Shown here one piece after another: positions 42,415 through 52,964 of a stretch of DNA of 64,000 nt. A program made the position numbers and the translations under genes. Numbering within the stretch: position 1 is the first letter of the stretch; every line of letters begins with the position of its first letter. The notes beneath the pieces were generated by a model. That model ran no database searches. It saw only the letters and a program-made list of their open reading frames with translations, and was not told the origin of the DNA. Location of the stretch: contig NZ_AUBY01000008.1 in assembly GCF_000429485.1 (NCBI RefSeq), positions 1 to 64,000 on the forward strand, in the 5' to 3' direction. The stretch comes from Aliagarivorans marinus DSM 23064 (GTDB taxonomy: Bacteria > Pseudomonadota > Gammaproteobacteria > Enterobacterales > Celerinatantimonadaceae).

Positions 42415-45216
42415 TTATTCTACGTTGAGTGCGTCATTCACCAACGCGCGTTGTTGTTTCAAGTGCAACGAGATATAGCCGACAGCCGGTGAGGCTGAGG
42501 CAGGGCGACCGGCATAGCGCAGACTGGCACCCTCGGGGATCGCGTTACGGAAGTGGTGCTGGCTACAATACCAAGCCCCTTGGTTTTGCGGCTCCTCCTG
42601 ACACCAGACAAAGCGCTCGACGTGCTGATACTCACTCAGCACCTGCTGCATGTCGGCCTCAGGGAAGGGGTAGAGCTGCTCGATGCGGATGATTGCCACA
42701 TCGCTTTGTTCATTCTTACGTCGCTGCTCGAGCAAGTCGTAGTAGACCTTACCGGAGCACATCACCACCTGGCGAACCTGCTTGGGATCGAGCTCATCAA
42801 GCTCGCTGATGACATTCTCAAAGCGGCCATTGGCCAACTCATCCAGCGACGAGGTCGCCAGTGGGTGACGTAGCAAGGATTTGGGCGACATTACCACCAG
42901 TGGACGACGCATCGGCCGGATCTGTTGGCGGCGTAACATATGGTAAACCTGCGCCGGGGTACTTGGCACACAGACCTGCATATTGTGCTCGGCACATAGC
43001 TGTAGGTAGCGCTCCAAACGGGCTGAGGAGTGCTCAGGGCCTTGGCCCTCATAGCCGTGAGGCAGCAGCAACACCAGGCCACACATCCGCCCCCACTTCT
43101 GCTCGCCTGATGACAAGAACTGATCGAAAACGACTTGGGCACCGTTTGCGAAGTCACCAAACTGCGCCTCCCAAATCACCAAGGACGCAGGCTGTGCGGT
43201 GGAATAGCCGTACTCGAAGGCCACTACCGCTTCTTCAGAGAGTACTGAATCGAACAGTGCAAGGTGGCCCTGCCCTTCGCTCAGGTTCTTCAGCGGCACG
43301 TAGGTCGAGGCGTCTACTTGACTGTGTAATACAGCATGGCGGTGGAAGAAGGTGCCACGGCCGGAGTCTTGTCCGGTCAGGCGCACATTGATGCCCTCAT
43401 CCAGCAAGCTGGCGTAGGCCATGTTCTCGGCAAAGCCCCAGTCCATCGGTTTGTCGCCGCGCGCCATCAGCACCCGGTCGTCATAGATTTTCTTCACCCG
43501 CGGATGCAGCTTGTGCTCGCTGGGGTAACGGGTGACCCGCTCACCTAAATCAAGCACCTTATCCATCTCAAGCTTGGTGTCGTAGGCAATATCCCAATCG
43601 TGGCCAATAAACGGTCGCCAATCGACGCTATGCTCTTCCATTGGTCGCCACTCTTCGACCACGCAATCGCCGGCATCCAGCGCATCGCGGTACTCATTGA
43701 CGATCTCGGTGGCGCGGCTGTCTTCTAACAGGCCTTTGCCCACCAGCGCGTCAGCGTAGGCTTTACGCGGAGTTGGATGTTTTTTGATGGTCTGGTACAT
43801 CAACGGCTGAGTCGCATTCGGCTCATCCGCCTCGTTGTGGCCGTGACGGCGATAGCACACTAAGTCGATCACCACATCACGCTTGAAGGTGTTGCGGAAC
43901 TCTAACGCCAACAAGCTAACAAAGGCTACCGCTTCTGGGTCATCGCCGTTCACATGGAAGATCGGCGCCTGCACCATCTTCGCGATATCGGTACAGTACT
44001 GAGTAGAGCGGGTGTCACGCGGATTAGAGGTGGTAAAGCCCACTTGATTATTAATCACGATACGGATGGTACCGCCGACCTTGTAGCCACGCGCCTGCGA
44101 CATATTAAAGGTTTCTTGCACCACACCTTGGCCAGCAATCGCCGAATCACCGTGGATGGTAATCGGCATACAGTCTTCGACCTGGCGGCGGTCTTGGCGA
44201 GCGCGCACCGAGCCCATCACCACTGGGTTAACAATCTCAAGGTGAGAGGGGTTAAAGGCCAGCGACAAGTGAACATTGCCACCGGGAGTTGCAAAGTCAG
44301 AGCTGAAGCCTTGGTGGTATTTCACATCACCGGTGCCCCAAGTGTCATCGTGCTTGCCAGCAAACTCGTCGAACAAGTCCGAGGGGGTCTTACCCAGCAC
44401 GTTGACCAGTACATTCAAGCGGCCACGGTGGGCCATACCCACCACCACTTCTTTCATGCCTGCGACGCCGGCGCCGCGGATCAGCTCTTTGAGCATCACA
44501 ATCAGGCTATCGCCACCTTCCAGCGAGAAGCGCTTGGCACCGGGGAACTTGGCCCCCAAGTATTTTTCCAAACCTTCGGCGGCGGTCAGGCTTTTGAGAA
44601 AACGCAGTCGGTCTTGCTCGTCGTAGTTGCCCTGCCCTTCGACTGATTCCAAGCGGCTTTGGATCCAACGTTTTTCGTCGGTATCAGTGATGTGCATGTA
44701 CTCGGCACCGATGGAGCCGCAGTAGGTTTTCTGCAAGCTATCGTAGAGCTCGCTGAGCACCATGGTGTCTTTACCGATGGCGTAGGAGCCGACGTTGAAG
44801 GTTTCAGAGAAATCGTCTTGGTCGAGGGCGTGGAACTCAGGGCTGAGATCGGCCACTCGCTCCTGCACCCATAGACCTAGCGGATCGAGCAGTGCATGTT
44901 GATGTCCACGGAAGCGAAAGGCGTTAATTAACTGCAGGACTTTAACCTGCTTCGCGCTCTGGACCGGATCCTCGGTCGCGCCTGAGCTGCGATTGCTTTG
45001 CTTCGCCAGGTTACGGAAATAGTCGCGAACCGGGCTATGGGGGGTGTCTTCAGCGATCCCAGTAACCGGAGGAAGTTCGCCAAACACGTCTTGCCACTGC
45101 TGCGGCACAGATTCAGGGTCTTCCAGGAAAGACTCGTAGAGTTCTTCGACATAGGTCGAGTTGGCTCCAGCCAGATGAGAGGATTCCAGCCAGGCTTTCA
45201 TCACGCCATTTTGCAT
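42415..45216 (-). CDS. sucA: 2-oxoglutarate dehydrogenase E1, thiamine-diphosphate dependent
   Basis: Start 45216 gives 933 residues beginning MQNGVMKAWLESSHL, in register with E. coli SucA (MQNSALKAWLDSSYL). The ThDP-binding region and active-site blocks are intact: GMAHRGRLNVLVNVLGK near residue 257, the GHNEADEP segment, FEYGYSTAQP and MLLPHGYEGQGPEHSSAR. It decarboxylates 2-oxoglutarate and transfers the succinyl group to the SucB lipoyl arm. The upstream in-frame Met at 45270 was rejected as it has no counterpart in the family. A hairpin with a T-run lies between sdhB and this gene. Confidence 0.97.
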   Translation of the reverse strand: MQNGVMKAWLESSHLAGANSTYVEELYESFLEDPESVPQQWQDVFGELPPVTGIAEDTPHSPVRDYFRNLAKQSNRSSGATEDPVQSAKQVKVLQLINAFRFRGHQHALLDPLGLWVQERVADLSPEFHALDQDDFSETFNVGSYAIGKDTMVLSELYDSLQKTYCGSIGAEYMHITDTDEKRWIQSRLESVEGQGNYDEQDRLRFLKSLTAAEGLEKYLGAKFPGAKRFSLEGGDSLIVMLKELIRGAGVAGMKEVVVGMAHRGRLNVLVNVLGKTPSDLFDEFAGKHDDTWGTGDVKYHQGFSSDFATPGGNVHLSLAFNPSHLEIVNPVVMGSVRARQDRRQVEDCMPITIHGDSAIAGQGVVQETFNMSQARGYKVGGTIRIVINNQVGFTTSNPRDTRSTQYCTDIAKMVQAPIFHVNGDDPEAVAFVSLLALEFRNTFKRDVVIDLVCYRRHGHNEADEPNATQPLMYQTIKKHPTPRKAYADALVGKGLLEDSRATEIVNEYRDALDAGDCVVEEWRPMEEHSVDWRPFIGHDWDIAYDTKLEMDKVLDLGERVTRYPSEHKLHPRVKKIYDDRVLMARGDKPMDWGFAENMAYASLLDEGINVRLTGQDSGRGTFFHRHAVLHSQVDASTYVPLKNLSEGQGHLALFDSVLSEEAVVAFEYGYSTAQPASLVIWEAQFGDFANGAQVVFDQFLSSGEQKWGRMCGLVLLLPHGYEGQGPEHSSARLERYLQLCAEHNMQVCVPSTPAQVYHMLRRQQIRPMRRPLVVMSPKSLLRHPLATSSLDELANGRFENVISELDELDPKQVRQVVMCSGKVYYDLLEQRRKNEQSDVAIIRIEQLYPFPEADMQQVLSEYQHVERFVWCQEEPQNQGAWYCSQHHFRNAIPEGASLRYAGRPASASPAVGYISLHLKQQRALVNDALNVE

Positions 45217-45268
45217 TAACACTATCCTAGATTCGATAAGCCCGCGTACCAGCTTATTGATGTTATAC

Positions 45269-45302
45269 AAAAAATAGCCATCCTGCCTTGCAGCATGGCT
45301 AT
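45269..45302 (-). terminator. Terminator-like hairpin between sdhB and sucA
   Basis: On the minus strand ATAGCCAT (45302-45295) pairs with ATGGCTAT (45281-45274). The stem is extended by CTGC/GCAG after one mismatch, with an AAG loop, and six T follow. It would reduce read-through from sdhCDAB into sucABCD. Confidence 0.75.
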
Positions 45303-45331
45303 CTAGTTACTGCAGAAGGTCACTCCTGCGC

Positions 45332-46042
45332 CTAAACAGCCCGCTTAATTAACATCGACTTGATGTGGCCGATGGCCTTGGTTGGGTTGAGTCCCTTAGG
45401 ACACACACTGACGCAGTTCATAATGCCGTGACAACGGAAGACCGAGAACGCATCGTCGAGCTCTGCCAAGCGTTCGTCGGTTGCAGTATCGCGACTGTCG
45501 GCCAGCCAACGATAAGCAGCCAGCAAGCCAGCAGGTCCGACAAACTTGTCTGGATTCCACCAGAAGGAAGGGCAAGACGTGGAACAACAGGCGCACAAGA
45601 TACACTCGTACATGCCATCAAGTTGTTCGCGCTCTTCCGGTGACTGGAGGTTTTCCCGAGCAGGCGGTAAGCCGTCGTTGATAAGATAGGGTTTAATTCT
45701 GGCGTAGTTCTCGTAGAACTGCGCCATGTCCACCACCAGATCGCGGATAACCGGCAACCCGGGGAGCGGGCGAATCACTATATCTCCCTTGCCCAATAAA
45801 TCCGACAGTGGAGTGATACAGGCAAGCCCATTCTTACCGTTCATATTGATCCCGTCGGAGCCACAGACCCCTTCCCGGCATGAACGTCGAAACGCAATGC
45901 TAGGGTCTTGTTCTTTAAGCAAAATTAACGCATCAAGCACCATCATATCGGAGCCTTCCGGCACGTCAAGTTGATAGGCCTTCATATAGGGTTTTGTGTC
46001 TGTTTCCGGGTTGTAGCGGTAGACAGAAAAATTCACCTTCAT
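45332..46042 (-). CDS. sdhB: Succinate dehydrogenase iron-sulfur subunit
   Basis: Start 46042 (MKVNFSVYRYNPETD) gives 236 residues. The three clusters are visible: 2Fe-2S in CREGVCGSDGINMNGKNGLAC near residue 60, 4Fe-4S in CILCACCSTSCP near 152 and 3Fe-4S in CHGIMNCVSVCPKGLNP near 209. It carries electrons from the SdhA flavin to ubiquinone in the SdhCD membrane anchor. A longer start (46087) would overlap sdhA and was rejected. The gap to sdhA is 10 bases. Confidence 0.98.
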   Translation of the reverse strand: MKVNFSVYRYNPETDTKPYMKAYQLDVPEGSDMMVLDALILLKEQDPSIAFRRSCREGVCGSDGINMNGKNGLACITPLSDLLGKGDIVIRPLPGLPVIRDLVVDMAQFYENYARIKPYLINDGLPPARENLQSPEEREQLDGMYECILCACCSTSCPSFWWNPDKFVGPAGLLAAYRWLADSRDTATDERLAELDDAFSVFRCHGIMNCVSVCPKGLNPTKAIGHIKSMLIKRAV

Positions 46043-46052
46043 CACCGCCTCC

Positions 46053-47822
46053 TTAGTAAGTCCTGACTTTCGGTTCGAAGCGCTCACGTAACTGAGGCTC
46101 CATGTTTACTTCGCGTCGGCCCATGGTCTCGCTGACCGGGTCAAACACGCTGTGGCACAACCACTTGGCATCATCGCGCTCGGGGTAATCGAAACGTGAG
46201 TGGGCGCCGCGACTCTCTGTACGGAAATTCGCCGCATGTGCAGTCGCGATAGCTGTCGCCATCAGGTTATCGAGCTCCAAGCACTCGACGCGCTGGGTAT
46301 TAAAGTCGTGGGATTTGTCTTGGAGGCTGGCGTTGGCCAGGCGCTCACGGATCTCTTGCAGCTGTTTAAGGCCTTCTGCCATCGCTTCACCTTCACGGAA
46401 CACCGAGAAGTTAAGCTGCATGCACTCTTGCAGGTCTTTGCGGATTTGTACTGGGTCTTCGCCATTACTTGGCGAGTCTTCCCAGCGCTGGTAACGCGCC
46501 ATGGCGGCGTCGAGGTCATCGCCCGAGGCATCTTGGTAAGACACGTCGTCGTTGAGGTATTCGCCCAGGAACTTACCTGCCGCGCGACCAAACACCACCA
46601 AGTCGAGCAGTGAATTGCCGCCCAAACGGTTGGCACCATGGACCGATACACAAGCAATCTCACCGACTGCGAACAAGCCGTTGACAATTTCGTCCTCGCC
46701 CTGCGCGTTTTGGCGAATCGCCTGGCCATGCACGTTACAAGGAATCCCCCCCATCTGATAGTGGCAGGTTGGGATAACTGGGATGGGTTCTTTCACAGGA
46801 TCAACGTGAGCAAAGGTGCGGCTCAGCTCACAGATACCCGGTAAGCGGCTCTCTAAGATCTCTTCGCCTAAGTGGTCAAGCTTAAGTTTGATGTGGGTGC
46901 CCCAAGGACCATCACATCCACGCCCTTCGCGGATCTCGGTCATCATTGAGCGGGCAACCACGTCGCGGCCAGCCAAGTCTTTAGCGTTGGGAGCGTAACG
47001 CTCCATAAAGCGCTCGCCATCTTTATTAAGCAGATAACCACCTTCACCGCGACAGCCTTCGGTTACCAGTACCCCGGCACCGGCAATGCCGGTTGGGTGG
47101 AACTGCCACATCTCCATATCTTGGATGGGTACGCCGGCACGGCTCGCCATACCGACACCATCGCCGGTGTTGATGTGAGCGTTAGTGGTTGAGGCAAAGA
47201 TACGTCCAGCACCGCCGGTCGCCAATACAGTAGCGCGTGCCTTGAAGTACACAATCTGGCCGTCTTCCATATTCATGGCAGTGCAGCCAACCACATCGCC
47301 GTTGGCGTTTTTCACCAAATCAAGGGCATACCACTCGGAGAAGATGGTGGTTTGGTTCTTCACGTTCTGCTGATACAAGGTGTGTAGCAGAGCATGGCCA
47401 GTTCGGTCGGCCGCAGCAGCGGTGCGCGCAGCTTGTTCGCCACCAAACTCTTTGGATTGGCCACCGAACGGGCGCTGGTAGATCTTGCCGTCATCAAAGC
47501 GGGAGAATGGTAAGCCCATCTGTTCCAGCTCGATAATCGCTTCCGGCCCCACATTACACATGTATTCGATGGCGTCTTGGTCACCGATGTAATCGGAGCC
47601 TTTCACGGTGTCGTACATATGCCACTGCCAGTTGTCTGGGTGGGAGTTGCCTAGCGCAACAGTAATCCCACCTTGGGCAGACACGGTGTGAGATCGGGTT
47701 GGAAATACTTTGGAAATCAGGGCACAAGATTTGCCCTCTTTGGAAATTTGCAAGGCAGCGCGCATACCGGCACCACCTGCGCCGACTACCACGGCATCAA
47801 ACTCTCGCGTAATAATAGTCAC
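46053..47822 (-). CDS. sdhA: Succinate dehydrogenase flavoprotein subunit
   Basis: The 589-residue subunit oxidises succinate to fumarate. The FAD-binding [15 protein letters not shown] is followed by [10 protein letters not shown], whose His holds covalent FAD. Substrate-binding and catalytic blocks include [21 protein letters not shown] near residue 242 and [13 protein letters not shown] near 354. Its length fits gamma SdhA. It lies between sdhD (6-base gap) and sdhB within one operon. Confidence 0.98.
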   Translation of the reverse strand: MTIITREFDAVVVGAGGAGMRAALQISKEGKSCALISKVFPTRSHTVSAQGGITVALGNSHPDNWQWHMYDTVKGSDYIGDQDAIEYMCNVGPEAIIELEQMGLPFSRFDDGKIYQRPFGGQSKEFGGEQAARTAAAADRTGHALLHTLYQQNVKNQTTIFSEWYALDLVKNANGDVVGCTAMNMEDGQIVYFKARATVLATGGAGRIFASTTNAHINTGDGVGMASRAGVPIQDMEMWQFHPTGIAGAGVLVTEGCRGEGGYLLNKDGERFMERYAPNAKDLAGRDVVARSMMTEIREGRGCDGPWGTHIKLKLDHLGEEILESRLPGICELSRTFAHVDPVKEPIPVIPTCHYQMGGIPCNVHGQAIRQNAQGEDEIVNGLFAVGEIACVSVHGANRLGGNSLLDLVVFGRAAGKFLGEYLNDDVSYQDASGDDLDAAMARYQRWEDSPSNGEDPVQIRKDLQECMQLNFSVFREGEAMAEGLKQLQEIRERLANASLQDKSHDFNTQRVECLELDNLMATAIATAHAANFRTESRGAHSRFDYPERDDAKWLCHSVFDPVSETMGRREVNMEPQLRERFEPKVRTY

Positions 47823-47828
47823 AGATAT

Positions 47829-48170
47829 TTACCCCCAGATAATCGACAAGCCCGCCGCCAGATAGACGAAGGCAATTAGCATTAACCCAAACTGGCAAGC
47901 CAGTCGCAGCCCTACCGGTTTAACGTAGTCGGTAAGTACTTGCCACAGGCCGATCCAGGCATGGATTAACATGCTCAGCAGGGCTAGCAGGGTAAATATC
48001 TTGGTGAACATGCCAGAGAAAAAGCTTGTCCAGCTCAGATAATTGACCTCGTTGAAGGCAAAGAAGCCCAACAAGTAGAAGGTATAGAGGGTTAGGATGA
48101 CGGCGGTGACGCGGATCAAGATGTAATCATGAACGCCACTGCGGCCGAAGGTTGCTGCATTAGTTACCAT
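47829..48170 (-). CDS. sdhD: Succinate dehydrogenase membrane anchor subunit D
   Basis: Start 48170 (MVTNAATFGRSGVHDYILIRV) gives 113 residues with three membrane helices. The heme and quinone region includes RSGVHDYILIR and LIHAWIGLWQVLTDYVKP, where His, Asp and Tyr are conserved in the family. With SdhC it binds heme b and reduces ubiquinone. It overlaps sdhC by 7 bases. Longer upstream readings lie inside sdhC in another frame and were rejected. Confidence 0.95.
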   Translation of the reverse strand: MVTNAATFGRSGVHDYILIRVTAVILTLYTFYLLGFFAFNEVNYLSWTSFFSGMFTKIFTLLALLSMLIHAWIGLWQVLTDYVKPVGLRLACQFGLMLIAFVYLAAGLSIIWG

Positions 48171-48553
48171 ACAATTACTCCCACGACGATGGCTAACAAG
48201 CCAGTAATGATAAAACTCACCTTGGCGCTGGCGTTGCCAGATTCGAGCTCTTCCCAGTAGCCCAGATCCATGATCAGGTGACGAATACCGCCGACGATGT
48301 GGTACATCAGTGCGGTGAGCAGTCCCCAAAGGATCAACTTAACCAGAAAATTGTCGACAATCCCGGCGGCTCGCTCGAACCCCACAGGCGAAGAGAGGGA
48401 CTCCGCCAGGAGCCAAAGCAAGATTGCCAGAAAGAAGAACACCAGCACACCGGATACGCGGTGCAAGATTGAGGCGATCGCCGTCGGAGGGAATTGAACA
48501 GTACGTAGGTCGAGGTTTACGGGTCTTTGGTCTTTTTTCACGGGTCCGTCCAC
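48164..48553 (-). CDS. sdhC: Succinate dehydrogenase cytochrome b subunit
   Basis: The 129-residue membrane protein has three helices and the SdhC signature RPVNLDLRTVQFPPTAIASILHR near the N-terminus. YHIVGGIRHLIMDLG near residue 84 has the heme-ligand His. It is the first gene of the sdhCDAB operon, divergent from gltA. The 388-base region between them holds both promoters. Confidence 0.96.
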   Translation of the reverse strand: MDGPVKKDQRPVNLDLRTVQFPPTAIASILHRVSGVLVFFFLAILLWLLAESLSSPVGFERAAGIVDNFLVKLILWGLLTALMYHIVGGIRHLIMDLGYWEELESGNASAKVSFIITGLLAIVVGVIVW

Positions 48554-48941
48554 TCAGCTCCATTGAACATTTATTATGTTTATTTGATGCACAGATCAGA
48601 CCGATAATAAAACCATGACTTGTTAGTTATGTAGAGTTTTCGTTAAATATGAGACTAAAGTCTAAAAAACTACCTTTTACCACAACAACAACAAGCCAAA
48701 CTCTGCTGTACAACGGCTTTAAGTATAAGCATCAGCTTTTTTAAACACAATTAACATTTCCGCAATCTGGGCCACATTTATCGATTTCAAGCTGTTGTCA
48801 AAACAGCCTTTGTTCACATTATTTAAACAATGAGCCATATGTTACAACAATGGTCAATTGACATTTTTACCCTAAGTGATCCAGAATGACGTGCACTTTG
48901 TATCCGGATTAATACAAATACAATAAGCAGGGAGACGTGTT
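48554..48941. promoter_or_regulatory. gltA: Divergent sdhC / gltA control region
   Basis: This AT-rich 388-base region contains no gene. A plausible gltA promoter is TTGACA (48858-48863), an 18-base spacer and CAGAAT (48882-48887), putting about 50 bases of leader before ATG 48942. In E. coli the equivalent region is controlled by CRP and ArcA. Some TGTTCACA- and TTAA-rich words here are compatible with this, but I could not identify convincing sites. No sdhC promoter was chosen. Confidence 0.55.
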
Positions 48942-50213
48942 ATGGCTGACAATAAAGCCAGTCTGCTGTTGCCTGGAAAAGAAGCCGTAGAGCTTCCAAT
49001 TCTAGAGAGCTCAGCGGGCCAAGATGTAATCGATATTCGAAGTTTAGGCAAACAAGGTTACTTCACCTTTGACCCCGGTTTCCTGGCCACAGCGGCCTGT
49101 GAGTCCCAAATCACCTTCATCGATGGCGACAAAGGTATCCTATTACACCGCGGCTACTCTATTGAAGAGTTGGCCAAACATGCAGACTACCTCGAAGTAT
49201 GCTACATCCTATTGTTCGGTGAACGTCCCAGCGTTGAGCAATACGAGACATTTAAAACCACTGTGACGCGCCACACCATGGTGCACGAGCAGTTGATTCA
49301 CTTTTTCCAAGGCTTCCGCCGTGACTCGCACCCTATGGCGATCATGGTGGGCGTGGTGGGTGCCTTGTCGGCGTTCTATCATGACGCAATGGATATCAGC
49401 AACGTGCGTCACCGCGAGATTGCTGCATTCCGTTTGCTGTCTAAGATGCCCACTCTAGCAGCCATGAGCTACAAGTACTCCATTGGCCAGCCCTTCGTTT
49501 ACCCCCGAAACGATCTAAGCTATGCCGCGAACTTCCTCAACATGATGTTCTCGGTACCTACCGAAGAGTACAAGATCAGCCCGGTTGTAGAGCGCGCTAT
49601 GGACCGCATCTTCACCCTTCATGCGGATCACGAGCAAAACGCTTCTACCTCTACCGTACGTTTGGCTGGCTCTTCTGGCGCTAACCCATTTGCGTGTATC
49701 GCTGCAGGTATTGCCTGTCTGTGGGGACCCGCTCACGGCGGTGCCAATGAGGCCTGCTTGACCATGCTGGCTGAGATCGGCTCGGTGGATCGTATTCCTG
49801 AGTTTATTGCTCGCGCCAAGGACAAAGATGACCCATTCCGCTTGATGGGCTTCGGACACCGTGTTTACAAAAACTACGATCCGCGCGCAACAGTAATGCG
49901 CGAGAGTTGTCACGAGGTACTTAACGAGTTAAATATCGATGATCCGCTACTTGAAGTAGCCATGGAGCTCGAGCGTATCGCACTGTCAGACCCGTACTTC
50001 ATCGACAAGAAACTGTTCCCGAACGTGGATTTCTACTCGGGTATCGTGATGAAAGCGATCGGTATTCCAACCTCGATGTTTACGGTAATCTTCGCGATTT
50101 CTCGTACTGTTGGCTGGATTGCTCACTGGAAAGAGATGATGGAAGAAGATACCCAGCGTATCGGCCGCCCTCGTCAGCGTTACACTGGTGAGGCCCAGCG
50201 CGCTTTCAAATAA
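48942..50213 (+). CDS. gltA: Citrate synthase, type II (hexameric)
   Basis: The 423-residue enzyme condenses oxaloacetate with acetyl-CoA. Catalytic blocks are intact: [20 protein letters not shown] near residue 226, PAHGGANEA near 266 with its His, the [14 protein letters not shown] segment near 306, and an Asp in [13 protein letters not shown] near 365. N-terminal sequence and length match the NADH-sensitive hexameric gram-negative form. AGGGAGACG is the ribosome-binding site. A terminator follows at 50233. Confidence 0.98.
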   Translation: MADNKASLLLPGKEAVELPILESSAGQDVIDIRSLGKQGYFTFDPGFLATAACESQITFIDGDKGILLHRGYSIEELAKHADYLEVCYILLFGERPSVEQYETFKTTVTRHTMVHEQLIHFFQGFRRDSHPMAIMVGVVGALSAFYHDAMDISNVRHREIAAFRLLSKMPTLAAMSYKYSIGQPFVYPRNDLSYAANFLNMMFSVPTEEYKISPVVERAMDRIFTLHADHEQNASTSTVRLAGSSGANPFACIAAGIACLWGPAHGGANEACLTMLAEIGSVDRIPEFIARAKDKDDPFRLMGFGHRVYKNYDPRATVMRESCHEVLNELNIDDPLLEVAMELERIALSDPYFIDKKLFPNVDFYSGIVMKAIGIPTSMFTVIFAISRTVGWIAHWKEMMEEDTQRIGRPRQRYTGEAQRAFK

Positions 50214-50232
50214 TCATTAGAAGCCATTACGC

Positions 50233-50260
50233 AAAAGCCCGCTAATCAGCGGGCTTTTTT
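50233..50260 (+). terminator. Intrinsic terminator after gltA
   Basis: AAAAGCCCGC and GCGGGCTTTTTT form the stem around a TAATCA loop, ending in six T. The minus-strand reading also has a short T-run, so it may serve the convergent ycdX-like transcript too. Confidence 0.92.
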
Positions 50261-50303
50261 GTTGGCAAGGTATAACCTTTACGTAGAGGTTAACGCAAGC
50301 TAG

Positions 50304-51047
50304 CTACAGCACCTCTTGATAGTACTGATGCAGCTGTTTACCCCTCGCCGCTAGCGCATCTAACAGGCGCTCTGCCTTGGTGCTAACCAAGCGCTCTGCG
50401 GGAAAGTCGTGCTTTTTCGCCAACGCCAACGCGTGGGGAAAACGCCCTACTTGATAGGAGATATGCGCATCACTACCAAAGGAGAGCTGCGCGCCCAATC
50501 GCTTAGCCGCCAGCAAGATCTTCTCACAATTCACATCACTGCCCTGGCGAGAACCGGCAAACGACGAGTTGTTAATCTCAATCATCACCTTGTGCTCGGC
50601 GGCAGCGGCAACCACGGTATCGATATCGAAGGGGAAGTTGGGATTGCCCAAGTGTCCAAGAATGTCCGCCTTACCGCCTTTGATCACCGCCAGCAAGGCC
50701 TTGGTATGGGTCGCTGCATCGGCTGGCTTAAATAGCGGTTCATGGAAGCTGGCAATCACAACGTCCAGGCGTTGCGCCAGGCTTTCGGTGATATCCAGCT
50801 CACCTTCAGGATTGAGAATATTGGCTTCAATTCCACGCAATACCCCCACCCCATCGACCACCCGAGGGATCACCTTCAGGTTTTCAAAGTGCCAGTAGTG
50901 CGGCGCGCCGGGCATGGTCGAAGCGTGATCGGTCATGGCCATCAGCTTCAGGCCGGTTTGCTTGGCCGCAGCGATGTTCTCTTGCAGGGAACTGTAAGCG
51001 TGCCCGCTGGCTACCGTGTGGGTATGCGTATCGGTGACAATCTGCAT
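50304..51047 (-). CDS. YcdX-like PHP-domain phosphatase
   Basis: The 247-residue PHP-fold metal phosphoesterase matches E. coli YcdX. The N-terminal HTHTVASGHAYSSLQENI supplies metal-binding His residues, MTDHASTMPGAPHYWHF follows, and later ligands lie in ASFHEP near 111, GHLGNPNFPF near 142 and FGSDAHISYQVG near 201. The family binds a trinuclear metal site and hydrolyses phosphate esters; in E. coli it affects swarming. It lies 18 bases after kdsB on the same strand and may be co-transcribed with the lipid A group. Confidence 0.9.
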   Translation of the reverse strand: MQIVTDTHTHTVASGHAYSSLQENIAAAKQTGLKLMAMTDHASTMPGAPHYWHFENLKVIPRVVDGVGVLRGIEANILNPEGELDITESLAQRLDVVIASFHEPLFKPADAATHTKALLAVIKGGKADILGHLGNPNFPFDIDTVVAAAAEHKVMIEINNSSFAGSRQGSDVNCEKILLAAKRLGAQLSFGSDAHISYQVGRFPHALALAKKHDFPAERLVSTKAERLLDALAARGKQLHQYYQEVL

Positions 51048-51065
51048 TGTTAACTCCAGTTAGGT

Positions 51066-51800
51066 TTAGGCACCGAGCAGAGCACGTACCTTTTCGAGGT
51101 CTTCCTGAGTGTCGACACCATGGGCCGGCGTCTCTTGCGCTTCGGCGATACGGATCTTCTCGCCATGCCAAAGCACCCTTAGCTGCTCGAGCTTCTCGAC
51201 CTGCTCAATTAACGACGGCTGCCAGCTCAAATAACGGCGGATAAACCCAGCCCGATAGCCATAGATCCCGATATGGCGAGCAAACGGGAACTGGTCGCCC
51301 TGCTGGGGATCGCGTTGAAACGGGATGGCGCTGCGGCTGAAGTAGATAGCATGGCCATTGCTGTCGCTGATGACCTTGACCACATTAGGATCGTTCAAAT
51401 CCGCTTCGGCAATCGGCGCGCTTAAGGTCGCCATTTGGGCAATATCGCCCTCAAGCAGTTCCGCTACCTGAGCAATTACGCTCGGTGGAATCAAAGGCTC
51501 GTCGCCCTGCACATTCACCACAACCGTATCGGCGGCCAACTGCAGCTTGTCACACACCTCGCCTAAGCGCTCGGTGCCCGACTCATGGTCTGGCGAGGTC
51601 ATCACCACCTCGGCACCAAAGCCTTCTGCCACCTGCTCGATACGCGCATCGTCTGTAGCAATCACCACCCGTTGCGCCCCGGATTGCAGCGCTTGTCGGT
51701 AGACCCGCTCGATCATCGACATACCGGCGATATCAATCAGTGGTTTGCCCGGCAGGCGGGTGCTCTGATAACGGGCTGGAATAACAACAACAAAACTCAT
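51066..51800 (-). CDS. kdsB: 3-deoxy-D-manno-octulosonate cytidylyltransferase
   Basis: The 244-residue enzyme makes CMP-KDO from CTP and KDO for lipopolysaccharide inner core synthesis. The nucleotide-binding start [20 protein letters not shown] and the [11 protein letters not shown] block near residue 95 are diagnostic. ATG overlaps the ycaR stop by 4 bases, so translation is coupled in the msbA-lpxK-ycaR-kdsB unit. Confidence 0.98.
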   Translation of the reverse strand: MSFVVVIPARYQSTRLPGKPLIDIAGMSMIERVYRQALQSGAQRVVIATDDARIEQVAEGFGAEVVMTSPDHESGTERLGEVCDKLQLAADTVVVNVQGDEPLIPPSVIAQVAELLEGDIAQMATLSAPIAEADLNDPNVVKVISDSNGHAIYFSRSAIPFQRDPQQGDQFPFARHIGIYGYRAGFIRRYLSWQPSLIEQVEKLEQLRVLWHGEKIRIAEAQETPAHGVDTQEDLEKVRALLGA

Positions 51801-51985
51801 TTGGGCAACTCACTGGCGGCCATCTCGCGGGCCTGTTCTTCAATCAGCACCGGAATGCCATCGTTCACCGGGAAGGCCAAGCGATCAAATTTGCAGATAA
51901 GCTCATCTTGTTGCTTGTCGTAGTAGAGCTTTCCCTTACAAACCGGGCAAGCAACGATTTCCAATAGGTTATAATCTAGCGCCAT
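51797..51985 (-). CDS. ycaR: YcaR, Trm112 family protein
   Basis: The 62-residue product begins [20 protein letters not shown], with the single CPVC pair and the conserved Trm112-type fold ([20 protein letters not shown]). Bacterial members lack the second Cys pair of eukaryotic Trm112 and have no settled function. Relatives act as partners that stabilise methyltransferases. The first 17 bases overlap lpxK and the last 4 overlap kdsB. Confidence 0.93.
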   Translation of the reverse strand: MALDYNLLEIVACPVCKGKLYYDKQQDELICKFDRLAFPVNDGIPVLIEEQAREMAASELPK

Positions 51986-52964
51986 TGAGGTGTTCCTTCA
52001 TTAAAGCGTTAAGCGTATCGTAAAACTGTTGCGGAAGTTTGGCACTGACCGGTTGGTAGTACCAATGTTCGCCTGCGCTGTCACGATACTTCAATGCGTC
52101 TTTTTCGGTCATGACCACATGTTGATCCTGTAGTCGCGATACATCCTGCTCGCTCAGAGCTTGGTGGTCGGCCACAGCGATGCGCTCTTGTAGCGACGCC
52201 CCTTGAGCCTCCAGGCTAGCAAAAAAACGCGGCGGATGGCCAATGCCAGCGACTGCCGTGATTGAGTTGGTATTTAGATAGTCAGCGCTATCCGTCAAGG
52301 CTTGATCATCGCGAACCCGCTTAAGCGGCGCGATATCTAATAACATCTGGTGGCCTTGGTTGAAACACTGCCCTGCCCCATTCGCTACCAGCAAATCGAC
52401 TTGCTGCAGGCGACTTACTGGCTCGCGCAGTGGCCCAGCCGGTAAACAGAGGCCATTGCCGTGGCCGCGTTCACTGTCCACCACCGCAATCTCGATATCT
52501 CGCTCCAGTGCGTAGTGCTGCATGCCATCGTCGCTAATGATGACATCCACGCCTTGCTGCTCCAGAAGAGCCGCGGCCTCAGCGCGCTTGGGTGCCACGA
52601 CCACCGGGCATTTGGTGCGACAGTGGATAAGCAGTGGCTCATCGCCGCACTGCTTTGCCGTACTTTGCTGAGTGACTTGGTAGGGATAATGGTCAGTCTT
52701 GCCGCCATAGCCGCGACTCAGCACCCCGGGATTGAGGCCTAGCTGCTGAAAGTACTCGACCAGCGCCACCACTAAGGGGGTTTTGCCATTGCCACCAACA
52801 CTGATATTACCAACCACTACCACCGGAACCTTAGCGCGGTAGCCGCCTTTTCGCTGGTAGGAGCGCCGCCTAAGCCCCGCTATCAGCGAGAACAGCAGGC
52901 TCAGCGGCCACAGCAGCAGAATTAACGGCCACTGCCACAGCTTTGGGGCATACCAAAGGCTCAC
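51969..52964 (-). CDS. lpxK: Tetraacyldisaccharide 4'-kinase
   Basis: The 331-residue membrane-associated kinase phosphorylates the lipid A precursor at the 4' position. One N-terminal hydrophobic helix is followed by the Walker-type motif [17 protein letters not shown] near residue 51, then LSRGYGGK and [11 protein letters not shown] near 144. It is sandwiched between msbA (4-base overlap) and ycaR (17-base overlap), the classical gamma arrangement linking lipid A synthesis to its export. Confidence 0.96.
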   Translation of the reverse strand: MSLWYAPKLWQWPLILLLWPLSLLFSLIAGLRRRSYQRKGGYRAKVPVVVVGNISVGGNGKTPLVVALVEYFQQLGLNPGVLSRGYGGKTDHYPYQVTQQSTAKQCGDEPLLIHCRTKCPVVVAPKRAEAAALLEQQGVDVIISDDGMQHYALERDIEIAVVDSERGHGNGLCLPAGPLREPVSRLQQVDLLVANGAGQCFNQGHQMLLDIAPLKRVRDDQALTDSADYLNTNSITAVAGIGHPPRFFASLEAQGASLQERIAVADHQALSEQDVSRLQDQHVVMTEKDALKYRDSAGEHWYYQPVSAKLPQQFYDTLNALMKEHLNGARL

